Positions 12,647 through 24,460 are shown, numbered from the stretch's first letter. The stretch: 64,000 nucleotides of DNA from Eremomyces bilateralis CBS 781.70 (GCF_010015585.1 NW_022985074.1:558026-622025); one strand, 5' to 3'. Notes: generated by a model from the sequence alone, not told the origin. Numbers and translations: made by a program.

Positions 12647-14290
12647 AGCTGGGCTTTATACTTCGTCTTTCGTTCAGGGTTCTCCTTCGTTTGAGAAGTT
12701 ATATGGCGTTTAGGACTGGGGTATTGGGGTCAAGATTTTGCTTTTGATATAGTGACAAGAAGGATGCTATTGCCAAATGGCTCCTGCCTCAGTACTGGTG
12801 GCATGGGATGGAAATTCTTAGGCCCTGTGAGTGGTCGCTGAAAGCCTGATGGTGAGGCTTCAGTTAAGAATGAAAGATTTCAGGTCGGCCTTTTCGCGTC
12901 TTCGTGACAGTAGGGTATGAAAATTCCTGATACCCTGAACCGTGCTGATTGTTCCGTAGAAAATCATGTTTAGAGCTCAACGGTACTTATACAGAGATTG
13001 AGTGGCACCTTGCCGTCTAGGCTTGTTGGAAACCAACCTGGAATGATTCGAGCACACTTTACAGCGCTCTGGCTACCATGAATGCTCGATTAAATGCAGT
13101 ACGATGAATACAAAATGCTGATCTCATTGTACGACACGAATATCTCCTGTTGAACACGTCCTAGTAATGGTCTGGTATCGAGGCTAACTGATATAGACTC
13201 ATGCCAGACATTCTTACTAGATATTACCTGTCCGCCCTTCAATTCAAGACCAGAAAAGAATACGATTTGAGAGGTGAATTGGCAGTTTCACAAGTCTTTG
13301 TTTACCGCCCAACTGTCGCCTATAAAGGTAAATGACTTTAGAGGATAGGCACGTGGGGTGAACTCCCAGTAGGTGAACTCCCCATATGGGAGGGTCGATT
13401 CGCCAAGAGGGTAGACATATGTCTAAGACATGAAGATTGTAGTTCTTCTTCTAGGTTGTCCAAACCCTTTATACAATGATTAGGAGTGGCCCGTAGAAGC
13501 CGATACCTAAGATCCTTGGGTTCCTGGAATGATTCTTCTTATATGACTAGCGAATGTCTCTTCTAAACCTTCCCAGTGTGGCCTTGAAATTATTCCGAAC
13601 TACTACTACAAAATAGTAGGGGCGTGAGAGGTCTTAGCAAGGATCTTAAGGAGTGTGAGCTGCGAAGGTCGATAAATGTCTTTGTAGGAACTCAAGCGAA
13701 ATTGATTGGAGTTCTAATGTATGATATCCTCTTAAATTCAGGTTCAGCTATCCCTCAGGCTTTTCAAGGCGTCCTGTCTGATATCTAGCCAGGAGAGGTT
13801 GTTAATGCTCTTTGAGTGGTCCCCAACGGATGCTCCTCAAGGGGTTACCCATGAATGTCCTTGGGAACCTTCCCTGAAAACATCTTCCTGTTATTTCAGA
13901 AACTCGGAAATCGATGGAGAGATAAACTATAACTTGGTTAAACAGCGACAGATCAGTGGCTGATGTGCTCTCTGGTACCCGAGGATTTGGCATAATGGAT
14001 ATTACTAGTACCTGGTTTACGTCTAAAGGAAGGTTACCTGATAGATTATTTCCAGACATGCCTTCTGTACCTTGTAGGAGCGATGTCAGACTACCCGTGA
14101 ACATGCCTTCAGAGGTGGGCTTCAGTTCTGTGCCTCACAGGGGCGGCTGGGTTCAGCTTATCCCAGCCACCCCCTGGAAGTAGATATGGCGGCGTGCAGC
14201 TCAGTGATAAGACAGTGGAGACTGGAGAAGAGTATCCGCCATGTCCACTGTGTCTGCTATGTCTCCTATAATGCACCTTTCGTTCCCTTT
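12647..14290. other. Gene desert, left part
   Basis: About 1.6 kb without a supportable gene lie downstream of the coiled-coil gene. A lone relative of the repeat core in the neighbouring array is seen at 13407-13430 (GAGGGTAGACATATGTCTAA). A short duplication of GGTGAACTCCC occurs near 13360-13384. No ORF, tRNA or transposon domain is recognised. Confidence 0.5.
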
Positions 14291-15286
14291 AAAGGTGGAG
14301 GTATATAATAGTAAGATAGCAAGACCTTTAATTAGTTGATACCTGGTTCGGTGCCGCGCCAGTCCTCCGTTCCCCAGAGGATAGAAGTATATATTAGTAA
14401 GATCTTGATACAAAGTATCTATCGCACCCATCGCCATGCATTTTCTCCTAAGAGGGTAGAGGGCTATATTAGTAAGACCATGATATATGCCGTACGCACC
14501 CTTTGTTCCTCCTGGGGGTAGAGGCATATGTTAGGAAGCAGGAAGGCCTCAATGTACGCCGTACGCACCCATTGTTCCTCAGAGGGTAGAGGTATGTGTT
14601 AGTAAGCTAGGGGAGACCTTTATGCCCGCTAGAACATCATATGAGCGCACGCTTCGCTCTCCGTCGTAGATGCGGAGGGCCAGAGTTTCCCGTAGCTACC
14701 TTCAAAAGGGTGGAGGCATGTATTAGTAAGAGTCTAACAATAAAGCTCAGGCGCCAACGCCAGCATCGACTGTAGCAAACTGCCTCACTGAAGAGCAAAG
14801 AGGTGTCTTACTAAGATTGATGTCGACCCCAGCGTAGCCCTGTCTAACCGCCCTTTCGGGGGTGGGCATGTCTCTTACTAACACATCAAGGGGCCTTGAG
14901 GTATGAAAGGCCCTAAAAAAAGCACCAACCGTGGGGCAAGTCAGGCATGAAGGGTAGATGTAGGTCTTAGTAAGCCTTTCCAGGCTCTTACTACTCAGTC
15001 ACTTCAGTCACTTATCTCGAGGGTTAAAGGTACAGCTTACTAAGACACACGTCGAGGTCTACCATAGGGCATCGTTCCCTGGTCTGGAGGGTAGACATAT
15101 GTCTTAGTAACCGTTCCAGTCTCCCATTGTCTACGGTACCGTACCGTACCGCATTGTGGTACATGTTTCTATCAGAGGGTGGGGGTGTCTCTTAGTAAGA
15201 CACATGTCTTAGTACGGAATTCCAGGCTCCCATTATTACCGTACCGCATGGTGTTCATCCGAGGGTGGGGGTGCCTCTTACTAAGT
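14291..15286. repeat. Degenerate tandem repeat array with TTASTAA (Yap1-type) cores
   Basis: About 13 copies of a diverged unit lie head to tail with spacings of roughly 62-124 bp. The best-kept part of each unit is close to GAGGGTAGAGGTATGTCTTA plus GTAAG. Cores lie near 14291, 14375, 14451, 14513, 14581, 14705, 14791, 14857, 14949, 15018, 15086, 15173 and 15260. Spacers are also related (TTCCAGGCTCCCATT and CCGTACGCACCC recur). Eleven copies contain TTAGTAA or TTACTAA, the palindromic-type site bound by Yap1-like bZIP factors in yeasts and fungi. The array lies between two convergent gene ends, so it is not an obvious promoter. It may be an old minisatellite, part of an unannotated non-coding transcript, or the remnant of a mobile element. 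Confidence 0.8.
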
Positions 15287-15931
15287 TCCGGTCGGGAGGG
15301 AGTCAACGACAGGCAACGAGGCATGTGACTGTACAACACGACACATGAAAACCTGATTCCAAAAGGCGGATTGACTGGGACGACGGAAAGTAGAGGGTTG
15401 AAGAAGCGGCCATGGCCGTCTACCATTGAAGGTACATACATGATACCCGAATTTTTGCTGCTGCACGTCTGAAATGCCGGACGATAGCAGTGCCGCATAT
15501 TCGCTCGCTAGAAAAACATAATGACGCTCAAACAACAATGGAATGGGTGTGAAGCAGTGAACGGGACTGAGAATGCAATCGCGGGTGTGCGCTGATAACA
15601 AATGGGTATCGTAGCCGGAAATTCGGGAAAGACTGGGAAGTAAACAGTAAATGATCGCCGTGCTCCGCCGCTGAATCAACGACCACGCATTTTTTCTGGA
15701 GCAGGAGGTGAGGGACACCGTGGCCATACCGAACGCCCCCTCGGAATGAAAGGAAGGAAGTGCAATGAATGGGACGGGCCGTGGCCCCGCGATATCGGCT
15801 GGTAAAGCCGATGCAATGCCAGAGTAGTAACGGACACGATGAACGGAAAGGAAGAACAGACCGGAAGACATCACCGTACCGACTCCATGAGCAGCAGAAT
15901 ACACCGGAAATCGTAGGACGGATCTCAGCAA
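15287..15931. other. Region downstream of RRM gene, with in-frame open frame
   Basis: This is the 3' flank of the RRM gene. On the minus strand the frame stays open for 216 codons (15931-15281) directly after, and in the same frame as, the TAG stop of that gene. The predicted residues are rich in Ser, Arg, Cys, His and Phe and show no domain, and a second overlapping frame is also open. I regard it as 3' UTR unless readthrough is shown. Confidence 0.4.
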
Positions 15932-17733
15932 CTACGCAGCAATTCCCTCCGGAGCCCAAATGACCCCAACACCGCCGATCCTCTCGAAGGAGCTGCTCTC
16001 TTCATCATCGATCTCACCATCCAGGTCACTCCCATCCTCGGTCCCCTCACAATTCAGCAACCCGAACCGATTCGCCAGCTGCACCGTGTTAACCTGCGGC
16101 TGCTTCATGACCCTCGGACCCGGCATCTGGGAGGGCACCTGCCACCGCCTGGGCGTCGGAAGGGGTTCAGCGCACTCGTCCGCATACCACTCGATCCGCA
16201 GCCCGCGGTAGGGTTGGCGGGAGGTCATGCATGTGCGGGCGAACATGGCATAGTTGATCGAGTTAGTGGAGATGTAGATATCGGAGTCCCGGACGGTCAC
16301 CGAGAGGATGACGAGGTTGTGAACATGCTCCATGTCGTCGCGAATGGCGGACTCAGTGAGGCGAGGGTACCCACCACGGATGACGAGGTTGCGAGTGGCG
16401 CCGCGGGAGATTTTGTGGGCCATGTGAGGTGTGGTGTGGAATTGGCGATCGTTCCAACGGATGTCGATCTGGAGAGGTTAGATAATGCACTAATAGGATG
16501 AAAGTAGGAGGGAATGAAAGGGAAAGGCGTACCCTCTTCTGGTGCAAGTAGAAGTCATTCCGCTTTGCAAACGCAAGGAATTCGGCTGCTCCCTCGACGA
16601 AGGTGACCGTGGCGCAGCGCTGTTCGGGACGTAAGTGGATATCCGTCAGTCTTCCTCCGCGGATGATGTTGGCGAGGTCCCTGTGGGTAGATTTGTCCGA
16701 CAGGTTGCCGAAGTACAATGTACGTTTCTCAGCCTGGGGGTTCGGATACTTCGGGACACTGTCTGGGGCGGCGGAGCTGTCCCTATCAGGCTGACTGTCA
16801 GAGTCCGGTGCTCCATAGCTGGTGGACCGTGGCGCTATGCCGTGGGGACCACTCAGCGTAGTTGGGTTGTTGTGGTAATATGTGGTCGGACAGGAGCCGT
16901 TGGATATGTTCGATATGTCCCCAGATGGTCTCCTAATAGGCAGGGGGTTGGGCAGGGGCTTTTGGAAGGTGACGTCCCCGCTTGGGACATCATTCGGGGT
17001 ATAGTACGTTGCTTGTCGACCTCCGCTAGTCAGGATGGCGAGCTGTTCGTGGGTGACACCACTCATCAAGAGGGTTCGGCGGAGGTTGACTGCTGTTGTT
17101 AGACCAGTGGAGTATATGCCAGAAGCACAACAGCTTACGGAATTCACGTTCGATTTGAAGCTTGGGACCGTTAGTAGACGCATATCATATAAAGAGAGTT
17201 TAGAGTCATACCAATCGCTCATACTCTGCACTATTGACAAAGATCGGACCGTCAGTGATATTTCCGGTATCCGTCTCACCCTATGGGTAGTTGTAAGGTT
17301 AGCATAGAGTAGCTTGATGCTTGAGGCATAGTTCCAATATCTGAAGGCAAGAATTTGTGCCAGATGCCCATAAAGCATGCCTCCAGCTCTTTCGGGCGCA
17401 AAGGCTGAGACTTTTATTGTATCCCCATGGATTTGTAGCTTTTCTTGCTGATTGCTGGGGGTAGTTCGCCATGGTGCGGACATGTGAGGGCATGCTTCAA
17501 GAACCGGCAGTCGAGAGGACTCGGAAAGGTTACACATACAAAGTTGGCTCTGTATCACAGGAGTTAGCAACCTCGTGGTAAGGCATAGTTTGTGTAAGAT
17601 AACTTAGCACTCACCGACGAAGCAAGGCCTCAAAGTGAGACCTCTCGATGGTGACCCTGTCCCCCATCTCGAGGACATGGGAAGCAGGAGCTAGTCTCGA
17701 ATAGAGATCTGCAGGAAGTTGATGGTTGTCCAT
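15932..17733 (-). CDS. RNA-binding protein with tandem RRM-like domains
   Basis: There are six exons (17733-17615, 17549-17540, 17280-17212, 17160-17139, 17089-16533, 16468-15932), giving 437 aa. Two exons are very short, at 10 and 22 nt. The N-terminal region contains LEMGDRVTIERSHFEALLRR and DGPIFVNSAEYERLLQIERE, a segment familiar from fungal RRM proteins of the Nrd1-like group. A first RRM follows (RTLYFGNLSDKS as RNP2-like, CATVTFVEGAAEFLAFAKR as RNP1-like, about residues 220-285). A second, more degenerate one comes after it (RNLVIRGGYPRLTESAIRDD ... YAMFARTCM). The acidic C-terminus ends in GVIWAPEGIAA. It probably binds mRNA, but the target and the exact orthologue are unknown. The gene shares a divergent promoter with the AAA ATPase gene. 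Confidence 0.8.
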
Positions 17734-18213
17734 TTTGCAAGAAAGGCGAGGCAATGAAGATACATGCAATTCTAGGCTGTACACGCGGCCTTCTTATGAG
17801 TTATTGTATTGAGAAAAGAGACAAGTCTTGATTCGTATGGAGAGTGTGTGAAAGTGATAGCGAGACACAGCAGCCCGTCCACGCTGCGGCACAGGGAGTG
17901 ACACAGGGAGTGACGGAGCCACAAGAGGGAAGGAGAACAGGCAGGGGCTTAGGAGCTTGGGCCACTGCAAATCATCATCATTCAATCGCTAATAGCCCTA
18001 TGCTGAATTCTTAACCATCCGATCGACCATGCGGCATACCTAGACCTCTTATAGACCTCTTATAGACCTCTTATAGACCGCTATTAGCCGCGATATCATA
18101 TCCCCTGTGCTTGTTTAATCTTTTTCACCTTTCCTTTCCCATGTAACCTACATATCCTGCAACATTCCCTTGCCGCTCATTTGCCTATGGCGTAAACCGT
18201 TCTTTCCTCCTCC
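17734..18213. promoter_or_regulatory. Divergent promoter (RRM gene / Bcs1-type gene)
   Basis: These 480 bp separate two start codons in opposite directions and so should carry both promoters. They include an 11-bp tandem repeat (18041-18079). No TATA box could be assigned with confidence. Confidence 0.55.
18041..18079 (+). repeat. 11-bp tandem repeat, 3.5 copies
   Basis: The unit TAGACCTCTTA is repeated three times exactly, followed by a partial TAGACC. It lies about 135 bp upstream of the Bcs1-type start codon. Confidence 0.9.
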
Positions 18214-19848
18214 ATGGACTCGAATCCTTCCCCATCGTCCTCGCCGCCGCCGCCTCCCCCCGCTCCTTCAATCTCGAATCCACCGCCGAACGACCCCATC
18301 ACACTTGTCAACAGCCGCTTCCAACCGCTTTCCGGCAAGCAGAATGCCACCGCGGCTTCTCAGGATGGTTCCCTGTTCGCCCAGTTCGCGGGCAACCCGT
18401 TCTTCACGGCGGTATGTTCGTCGTGCTGGAATTCGCGAACCGGTGGCTAATTTTGGAAGGGATTCGGCCTCGCCGCGCTCGCGGCTGCGATGAGGGTCGG
18501 GCAGCAGGGCGTCAAGCGGGGGGCGGAGCTGCTGCGGCGGCGGCTGTTGGTCAATGTGGAGATCACGCATTCGGACGAAGCGTATCGATGGCTGTTGAAT
18601 TGGATGACTTTTCATCAGCGGACACAGTTGAATGAGGGCGCTTCGAAGGCGGTTGGGTGAGTCGCGTTGGGTGAGAGGTGGTGCGGCTTCCGACTGACAG
18701 TCATCAGGTCCGCAGAGCCGAAAGGCATAGTTGCTTCGATCATCCGCCGACTGACGCCAAATCTTCACCACCTCCAGATTCAAACCGTACGAGCCAACCG
18801 GGCCGATGGCTCGATAGCGACGCATTTCAGCCTGGTCCCAGGTCAGGGACGACATATTCTACGATACGGGAATGCTTTTATTGCAGTAAATAGACAGCGC
18901 GAGAAGACGTTCGATTTAGCGAAGGGCGAACCATTCGAAACCGTCACTCTCACCACGTTATGGGCATACCGACACATATTTGAGAAGCTGTTCGAGGAGG
19001 CTCGGCAGCTAGATCAGCAGATGCAGGAGGGGAAGACCATCATATACACAGCGTGGGGAACGGAATGGAAGCCGTTCGGAGAGCCCAAGCGGAAACGACC
19101 ACTGGACTCGGTGGTGTTGGCAGAAGGGATGAAGGAACGGATAATGGACGACATCCAAGCATTCCTAGACGCCCGCACCTGGTACCTCGACCGAGGCATT
19201 CCCTACCGCCGCGGCTACCTCCTCTACGGGCCCCCCGGCACCGGCAAAAGCTCTTTCATCCAAGCCCTCGCCGGCGAGCTCGACTTCAACATCGCCATCC
19301 TCAACGTCAGCGAGCGCGGCCTCACCGACGACCGCCTCAACCATCTCCTCACCAAAATCCCCCCCCGCACTATCGTCCTCCTCGAGGACGCCGATGCCGC
19401 CTTCGTCAACCGCCAGCAGGCCGACGAGCACGGCTACGCCGGCGCCACGGTGACGTTCTCCGGGCTGCTGAACGCGCTGGACGGCGTCGCGAGCGCCGAA
19501 GAGCGGATCATCTTCCTCACGACGAACCACGTGGAGCGGCTGGACGCGGCGCTGGTGCGTCCAGGGCGGGTGGACATGACGGTGCGGTTGGGCGAGGCCA
19601 CAGAGTATCAGATCGGGCAGCTGTGGGATCGGTTCTACGAGGAGTTCGATGTGGATAAAGGGGGGAAGGGGCGGTTCTTGGAGCGCGTGCGGCAGCTAGG
19701 GTTGGTAGATTCGGTGAGCACGGCGGCGCTGCAGGGGTTGTTCTTGTATCACAAAGGGGATATGGAGGCCGCTATCGGGAGTGCGGAGGAGCTGGTGAGC
19801 CATCCCACGGCCGGGGGCGAGACGCTAAAGGAGTCAGTGGTGCATTAG
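18214..19848 (+). CDS. Bcs1-type mitochondrial AAA ATPase
   Basis: Bcs1 is an inner-membrane AAA chaperone that moves the folded Rieske Fe-S protein across the membrane during assembly of respiratory complex III. There are three exons (18214-18411, 18460-18656, 18708-19848), giving 511 aa. The first ~60 residues are Pro/Ser-rich. A single hydrophobic segment follows (FFTAGFGLAALAAAM, about residues 62-76), as in Bcs1. The BCS1-specific domain comes next, then the AAA core with Walker A GPPGTGKS (about 305), Walker B IVLLEDADAA (about 353) and the second-region motif RPGRVDM. Fungi often carry extra Bcs1 paralogues of unknown substrate. The Pro-rich head leaves open whether this is the orthologue or a paralogue. 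It is divergently paired with the RRM gene. Confidence 0.9.
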
Positions 19849-20619
19849 AGGGGAAGATTTTGTAAGATCCATGTTGTATGTACCCGTAGATTGTAGGATT
19901 TAGTGATGTGCCGATGTGGAACGAAGAAAACTCTGATATGCAAATGCTTCACAATAGGGATCTAAGTTCAACAAGTCGTCATTGTCGCCAATAATGCCCA
20001 GGCCAATAGCGTCCTCCACTCCCGTCCATCTGATAATTTGATATCGGATCAGATAAGATCAAGTAAGATAACTGATAATCGCATCTGCATCTTTGTTGAA
20101 AACTTGAAATGCAAGTGGGACAACGATTGCACACAAGCATATCCTTGTCTTCGATCGTCAGCCCTGATCCACGGGGGATTTTGGCACTCTGGTTGGCTCG
20201 GGATCGAACCTGTTCCCATGGGTGGTGACGGGACCATCCACTCCCGGATGACATGGAACACTTTTTCATGATCTTTGTCCAAAGTTTCGTAGATGCCGGA
20301 TAATTACAGAGTGAACATGAATTCCTTCCCGCATAAGCTTGACCTTCGTTGTGGAACGTGGATATGCCAGAATGGGAGTGGTCAGGCATTTGGGTCATAC
20401 TGAAATCACATCTAATATCGGAACACCTTCCGGGCCATCCATGCATCCCATTAGCTAGTAGGGAATAATGTACATTGCACACTCCTTAGTCCTTCGGCTT
20501 TAGGCACCTCCATCCCTAATACGACCTAACCTGCGTTACTCCTACCTAAAGTATTTTTATGGTATTGGTGGGTATACCACACTCCCTTCCAAGGGTCGCG
20601 TCACTGGTGCCGCAAGGCC
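19849..20619. other. Intergenic region upstream of the OPT gene
   Basis: This is the 3' flank of the AAA ATPase gene and the promoter of the transporter. A 167-codon open frame on the minus strand (19979-20482) has no domain. Nothing else is seen. Confidence 0.5.
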
Positions 20620-23600
20620 ATGTCGAACGCCCGCCCTCCTCCCCACTCCCTTTCAAACGACGCCGGTGAAGAATGTGAACATGACCAACATAACGATTTA
20701 ACCCCCCACTCCGATGACAATAATGAACCACCACCCTCCCTCCATTTACCGTCGACATTTAGCCCTCCTCCTGGACCCGATTTGGAACTGCAAGAGCTGT
20801 CCTCCGCTGCGTCGCGTGAGACCCTCCCCCCGAATGGCCATGATCTATTATTGCTAGCACGAGATCACGATATCGATACCCCCGTTCATCACGAGCCCCA
20901 TGATCCCTCCGCCGAGAATCCCGCCGCCTCGACTCTTCTGCCTCCCTCCTCGCCTGCGTCTCGCGACTTCGACGCGGAGGGCTATTCCACCCCGGTGACG
21001 GAAGAAGATCTGGATCCGGCCACCGCGCCGCTCGACCTCCGCATGTCACGTACACCCCTCCTCAACAACCCCGTGTCGGGGACGGGATACGGCGGGATTC
21101 CCTCCTCGAGCAGGCCTCGATCTCGAGATCATGACAGAGACGAAGACGACAGGAGCAGGACGTTCCGGATACATCGCGGTCGGAACACAAGGCTACAACG
21201 AAGCGATCCAGGACAGGATGGGAATCATGGAACATATGGACGACGGTCATTTTCACTTTCAGGGCGGGACACGAGTAATGAAACGGAGGGCGAGGCAAGG
21301 AGACGGAAGAATCAGAGCAGCAGCGTGCCGAGACCGAGACCAAGATCCCGTCGATTGCCCTCGCACGATTTCGCCGGGCAGGTGGAATTCGGCATCGGAG
21401 GGGAGAGGTTGACGCTCGAGATCGACCGGGACCCCGCCCCTGGCCCCAAACTCGACGACGAAGAGAACCCCGAGTCGTCATCCCCCTCCGACTCTGACCG
21501 AGAGACCTTGGGCACCTCGACTACTTCTGCTCGATCACCGTCGGCACGGCGGCGGTCCCGAGCGCGCCGCCGGGCCAAAAGGCAGGACACCACGCCGTAC
21601 GCCCAGGTCCGCGCCAACACGCGGCAAACCGACGACATCACCCTCTCGATCAATACGCCGCGCATGTGGTTTTTCTCCATGCTCTTCGCGGTCCTTGGGT
21701 CCGCGACCAACATGTTCTTCTCGCTACGATACCCGTCCGTGAGCATCAATCCGACCATCGCGTTGCTGCTGGTGCATCCCCTGGGGAAGCTATGGGACGC
21801 TGTTTGGAAGCGGTCGGGGGATCCGGTGGAGGGGTTTGTGGATGGCTGGTTGGCGGAGCGAACGGCGAGGACGGATAGGCCTGCGCGTGGGGTTGGTCGC
21901 GTGAGGGAGGGGGGAGAAGAACGCTGGCAGAGGAGATGGAGATTATGGCTGGCACAAGGACGGTGGAATTATAAAGAGCATTGCTGCGTCTATATCGCGA
22001 GCAACGTCTCCTTCAGCTTTGCGTTCGCCACCGACGTATGCTACCCATCCTTCCCCTTACGTCGTATCGCTAATGCCATCCCAGGTCATCGTCGAGCAGA
22101 AGATGTTCTACCACCAAGACCTCGGCGTCCTCTACCAAATCCTCCTCGTCCTCTCCACCCAAATCCTCGGCTACTCCCTCGCCGGCGTCACCCGCATCTT
22201 CCTCGTCCGCTCCAGCGGCATGATCTGGCCCGGCGCCCTCACCACCGCGGGCCTCTTCAACACTCTATACGAAAAAGACAACGCCCCCGCCGACGGCTGG
22301 ACCATCTCGCGCGCCCGCTTCTTCAGCTACGTATTCTTGGGCTCTATGGCGTTCTACCTTCTCCCCGGCCTGCTCGTGCCGGCCATGAGCTACTTCAACG
22401 TCATGACCTGGTTCGCGCCGCGGAACATTGTCGTCGCGAACCTGTTCGGCGTGGTCTCCGGCCTGGGGCTGTTTCCGATGACGTTTGATTGGGCGCAGAT
22501 CGCGTACATTGGATCGCCGTTGATCGTGCCGTTTCACGCGGCGATGAACGTGATGGCGGGGATGCTGTCCGTGATGTGGATCGCGGCCCCGTTGCTCTAT
22601 TACTCGAACGTCCTGTACTCGTCATATATGCCCATCTTATCTTCGTCGGTCTTCGATAACAGGGGCCATGTTTACGACGTCAGTAAGATCCTGACCAAGG
22701 ATTTCCTCTTGGATATCGAGGCGTATCAGGAATACAGCCGGGTGTTCTTGCCCATCACATACGTGCTAAGTTACGGCATGCAGTTCGCGGGCCTGTCGTC
22801 GCTGTTGACGCACACCATCTGCAAACATGGAAAGGACATCGTTAAGCTATCGAAGGACGCTATGCGTCAGGCGAGGACCGAGGCGAAGAAAGAATACCGG
22901 CTGCTGCACGATGAGGACGATTCCGAGCCGATCCAGCCGATGCGATCAAGGACCAGCACCGACATGTCCGGGAGCGCGAGTCCGGATACGGAGAATTTGA
23001 TGGACCAGGAGGACGTGCATGCGAGGTTGATGCGAAGGTACGACGACGTGCCGATGTGGTGGTATCTTTTGACGGGACTGTCGATGCTGGGGTTGGCTAT
23101 CTTTACCGTCGAGTAGTAAGTCTTTTAGACACCCGTCCATTCATATTCACTAACGTCTTCAGTTACCCTATTCATCTTCCCTGGTACGGCCTCGTCTTGG
23201 CCTTGGGTACTTGTACCATTCTTTTTATCCCTATCGGCATCATCAACGCGACCACAAACCAAAGCATCAGCATCTACATTCTCTGCCAACTTATCTGCGG
23301 ATACGCTTTCCCGGGCCGCCCTGTCGCTAATATGGTCTTCACCACCTACGGCTACGTAAGTACTGTTGAGATCTCTCTTCTCATCCGCCCCCTATCTACA
23401 CCGCATCCCGCTAACCGCACCCCAGATCACGGCCTTCCAAGGCATCAAATTCGCCTCCGACCTCAAACTTGGCCACTACATGAAAATCCCCCCCCGCACC
23501 CTCTTCGTCCTCCAACTCGCCGCCACCTTCGTCGCTTCCTTCACCCAACTCGGCGTCATGAACTGGATGCTCGCCCACATCCCCGGCATCTGCTCCCCCG

Positions 23601-24145
23601 ACGCCATCAACGGCTTCACCTGCCCGCTCGCCCGCGTTCATTTCAACGGCAGCATCCTCTGGGGCCTCGTCGGTCCCCAGCGCTTCTTCGGCGGCGACGG
23701 CCTCTACGCTCGGCTCCTCTGGGCGTTCCCGGTCGGCGCGCTGACACCGATTTTGGTCTGGTACCTTGCACGCGTTAGCACCCGCAGCCGCCCGTTCTGG
23801 CGGAAAGTCAACCTCCCCATCTTCTTCAGCGGGCTGTCGTGGATCCCGCCGGCGACGGGGCTGAATTTCAGCGTGTGGGCGCTGGTGAATTGGGTGTTCA
23901 ACGACCTGGTCGCGCGGCATCGGCGGGAGTGGTGGAAGAAGTATACCATGATGCTGAGCGCAGCGCTGGACTCCGGGCTGGCGGTGGGGGTCACAGCGAT
24001 TTTCTTTGGATTTTTGTATCCCGGGTGGATGGAAGGGTTTAGTTGGTGGGGGACGGAGGTGTACAAGGAGGGGTGCGATTGGCAGGCGTGTGCATATAAA
24101 GATGTGCCGAAAGGCGGGTTTTTTGGGCCGAAGACGTGGAGGTAG
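20620..24145 (+). CDS. Oligopeptide transporter, OPT family, with long N-terminal tail
   Basis: OPT proteins are proton-coupled plasma-membrane importers of small peptides, glutathione or metal chelates. There are four exons (20620-22035, 22085-23115, 23163-23355, 23426-24145), giving 1119 aa. Roughly the first 345 residues form a hydrophilic tail rich in Pro, Ser, Asp and Arg, far longer than in most OPT members. The membrane core begins at TPRMWFFSMLFAVLGS and includes NMFFSLRYPSVSI, FNTLYE, MTFDWAQIAYIGSPL, GYAFPGRPVANMVFTTYGY (the OPT loop) and a conserved C-terminal block ending in FFGPKTWR. The cytosolic loop around HDEDDSEP is phospho-site-like. All three introns are bounded by GTATGC or GTAAGT donors and keep the frame. 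Substrate cannot be predicted. Confidence 0.93.
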
Positions 24146-24460
24146 AGGATTAGGATACCACAATAGAAATGCATATTGGTCTATGCCGTTGCTTCCTGTT
24201 CTCGTTCTTCGTTAAGGACAAGAGCCGTTTGTATGTCCAGCTTGTACCCTAGAACTGCAACAGGTTTCTCGGAGTAGAATTATCTAACTATCGCTGAACA
24301 ACCAAAGTCTAGCTTGTGCGGCCAAGGACAAGGACATTTCAATGCCATTCCAGAACGTTACCGACAACCTATAATATACAAAATACAATTTCAATGACAA
24401 TCAGTGAAGCGCCCTGGCTGACACTGCCGATAGTGAGCCTTTCTATCATGCATCCACTGT
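24146..24460. other. Convergent intergenic region
   Basis: 315 bp lie between the transporter stop and the stop of the minus-strand secreted protein. No feature was recognised. Confidence 0.5.

Noticed and set aside
14291-15286. Possible CRISPR-like array
   Set aside because: Repeats are degenerate, of uneven spacing, and the spacers are related to each other. The DNA is eukaryotic, so a minisatellite-type origin fits better.
15528-15959. 143-codon minus-strand ORF overlapping the end of the RRM gene
   Set aside because: It overlaps coding sequence in another frame and has no domain or plausible start context.
19979-20482. 167-codon minus-strand ORF between the AAA ATPase and transporter genes
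   Set aside because: It has no recognisable domain and lies in the promoter of the transporter gene. Two other frames overlap it.
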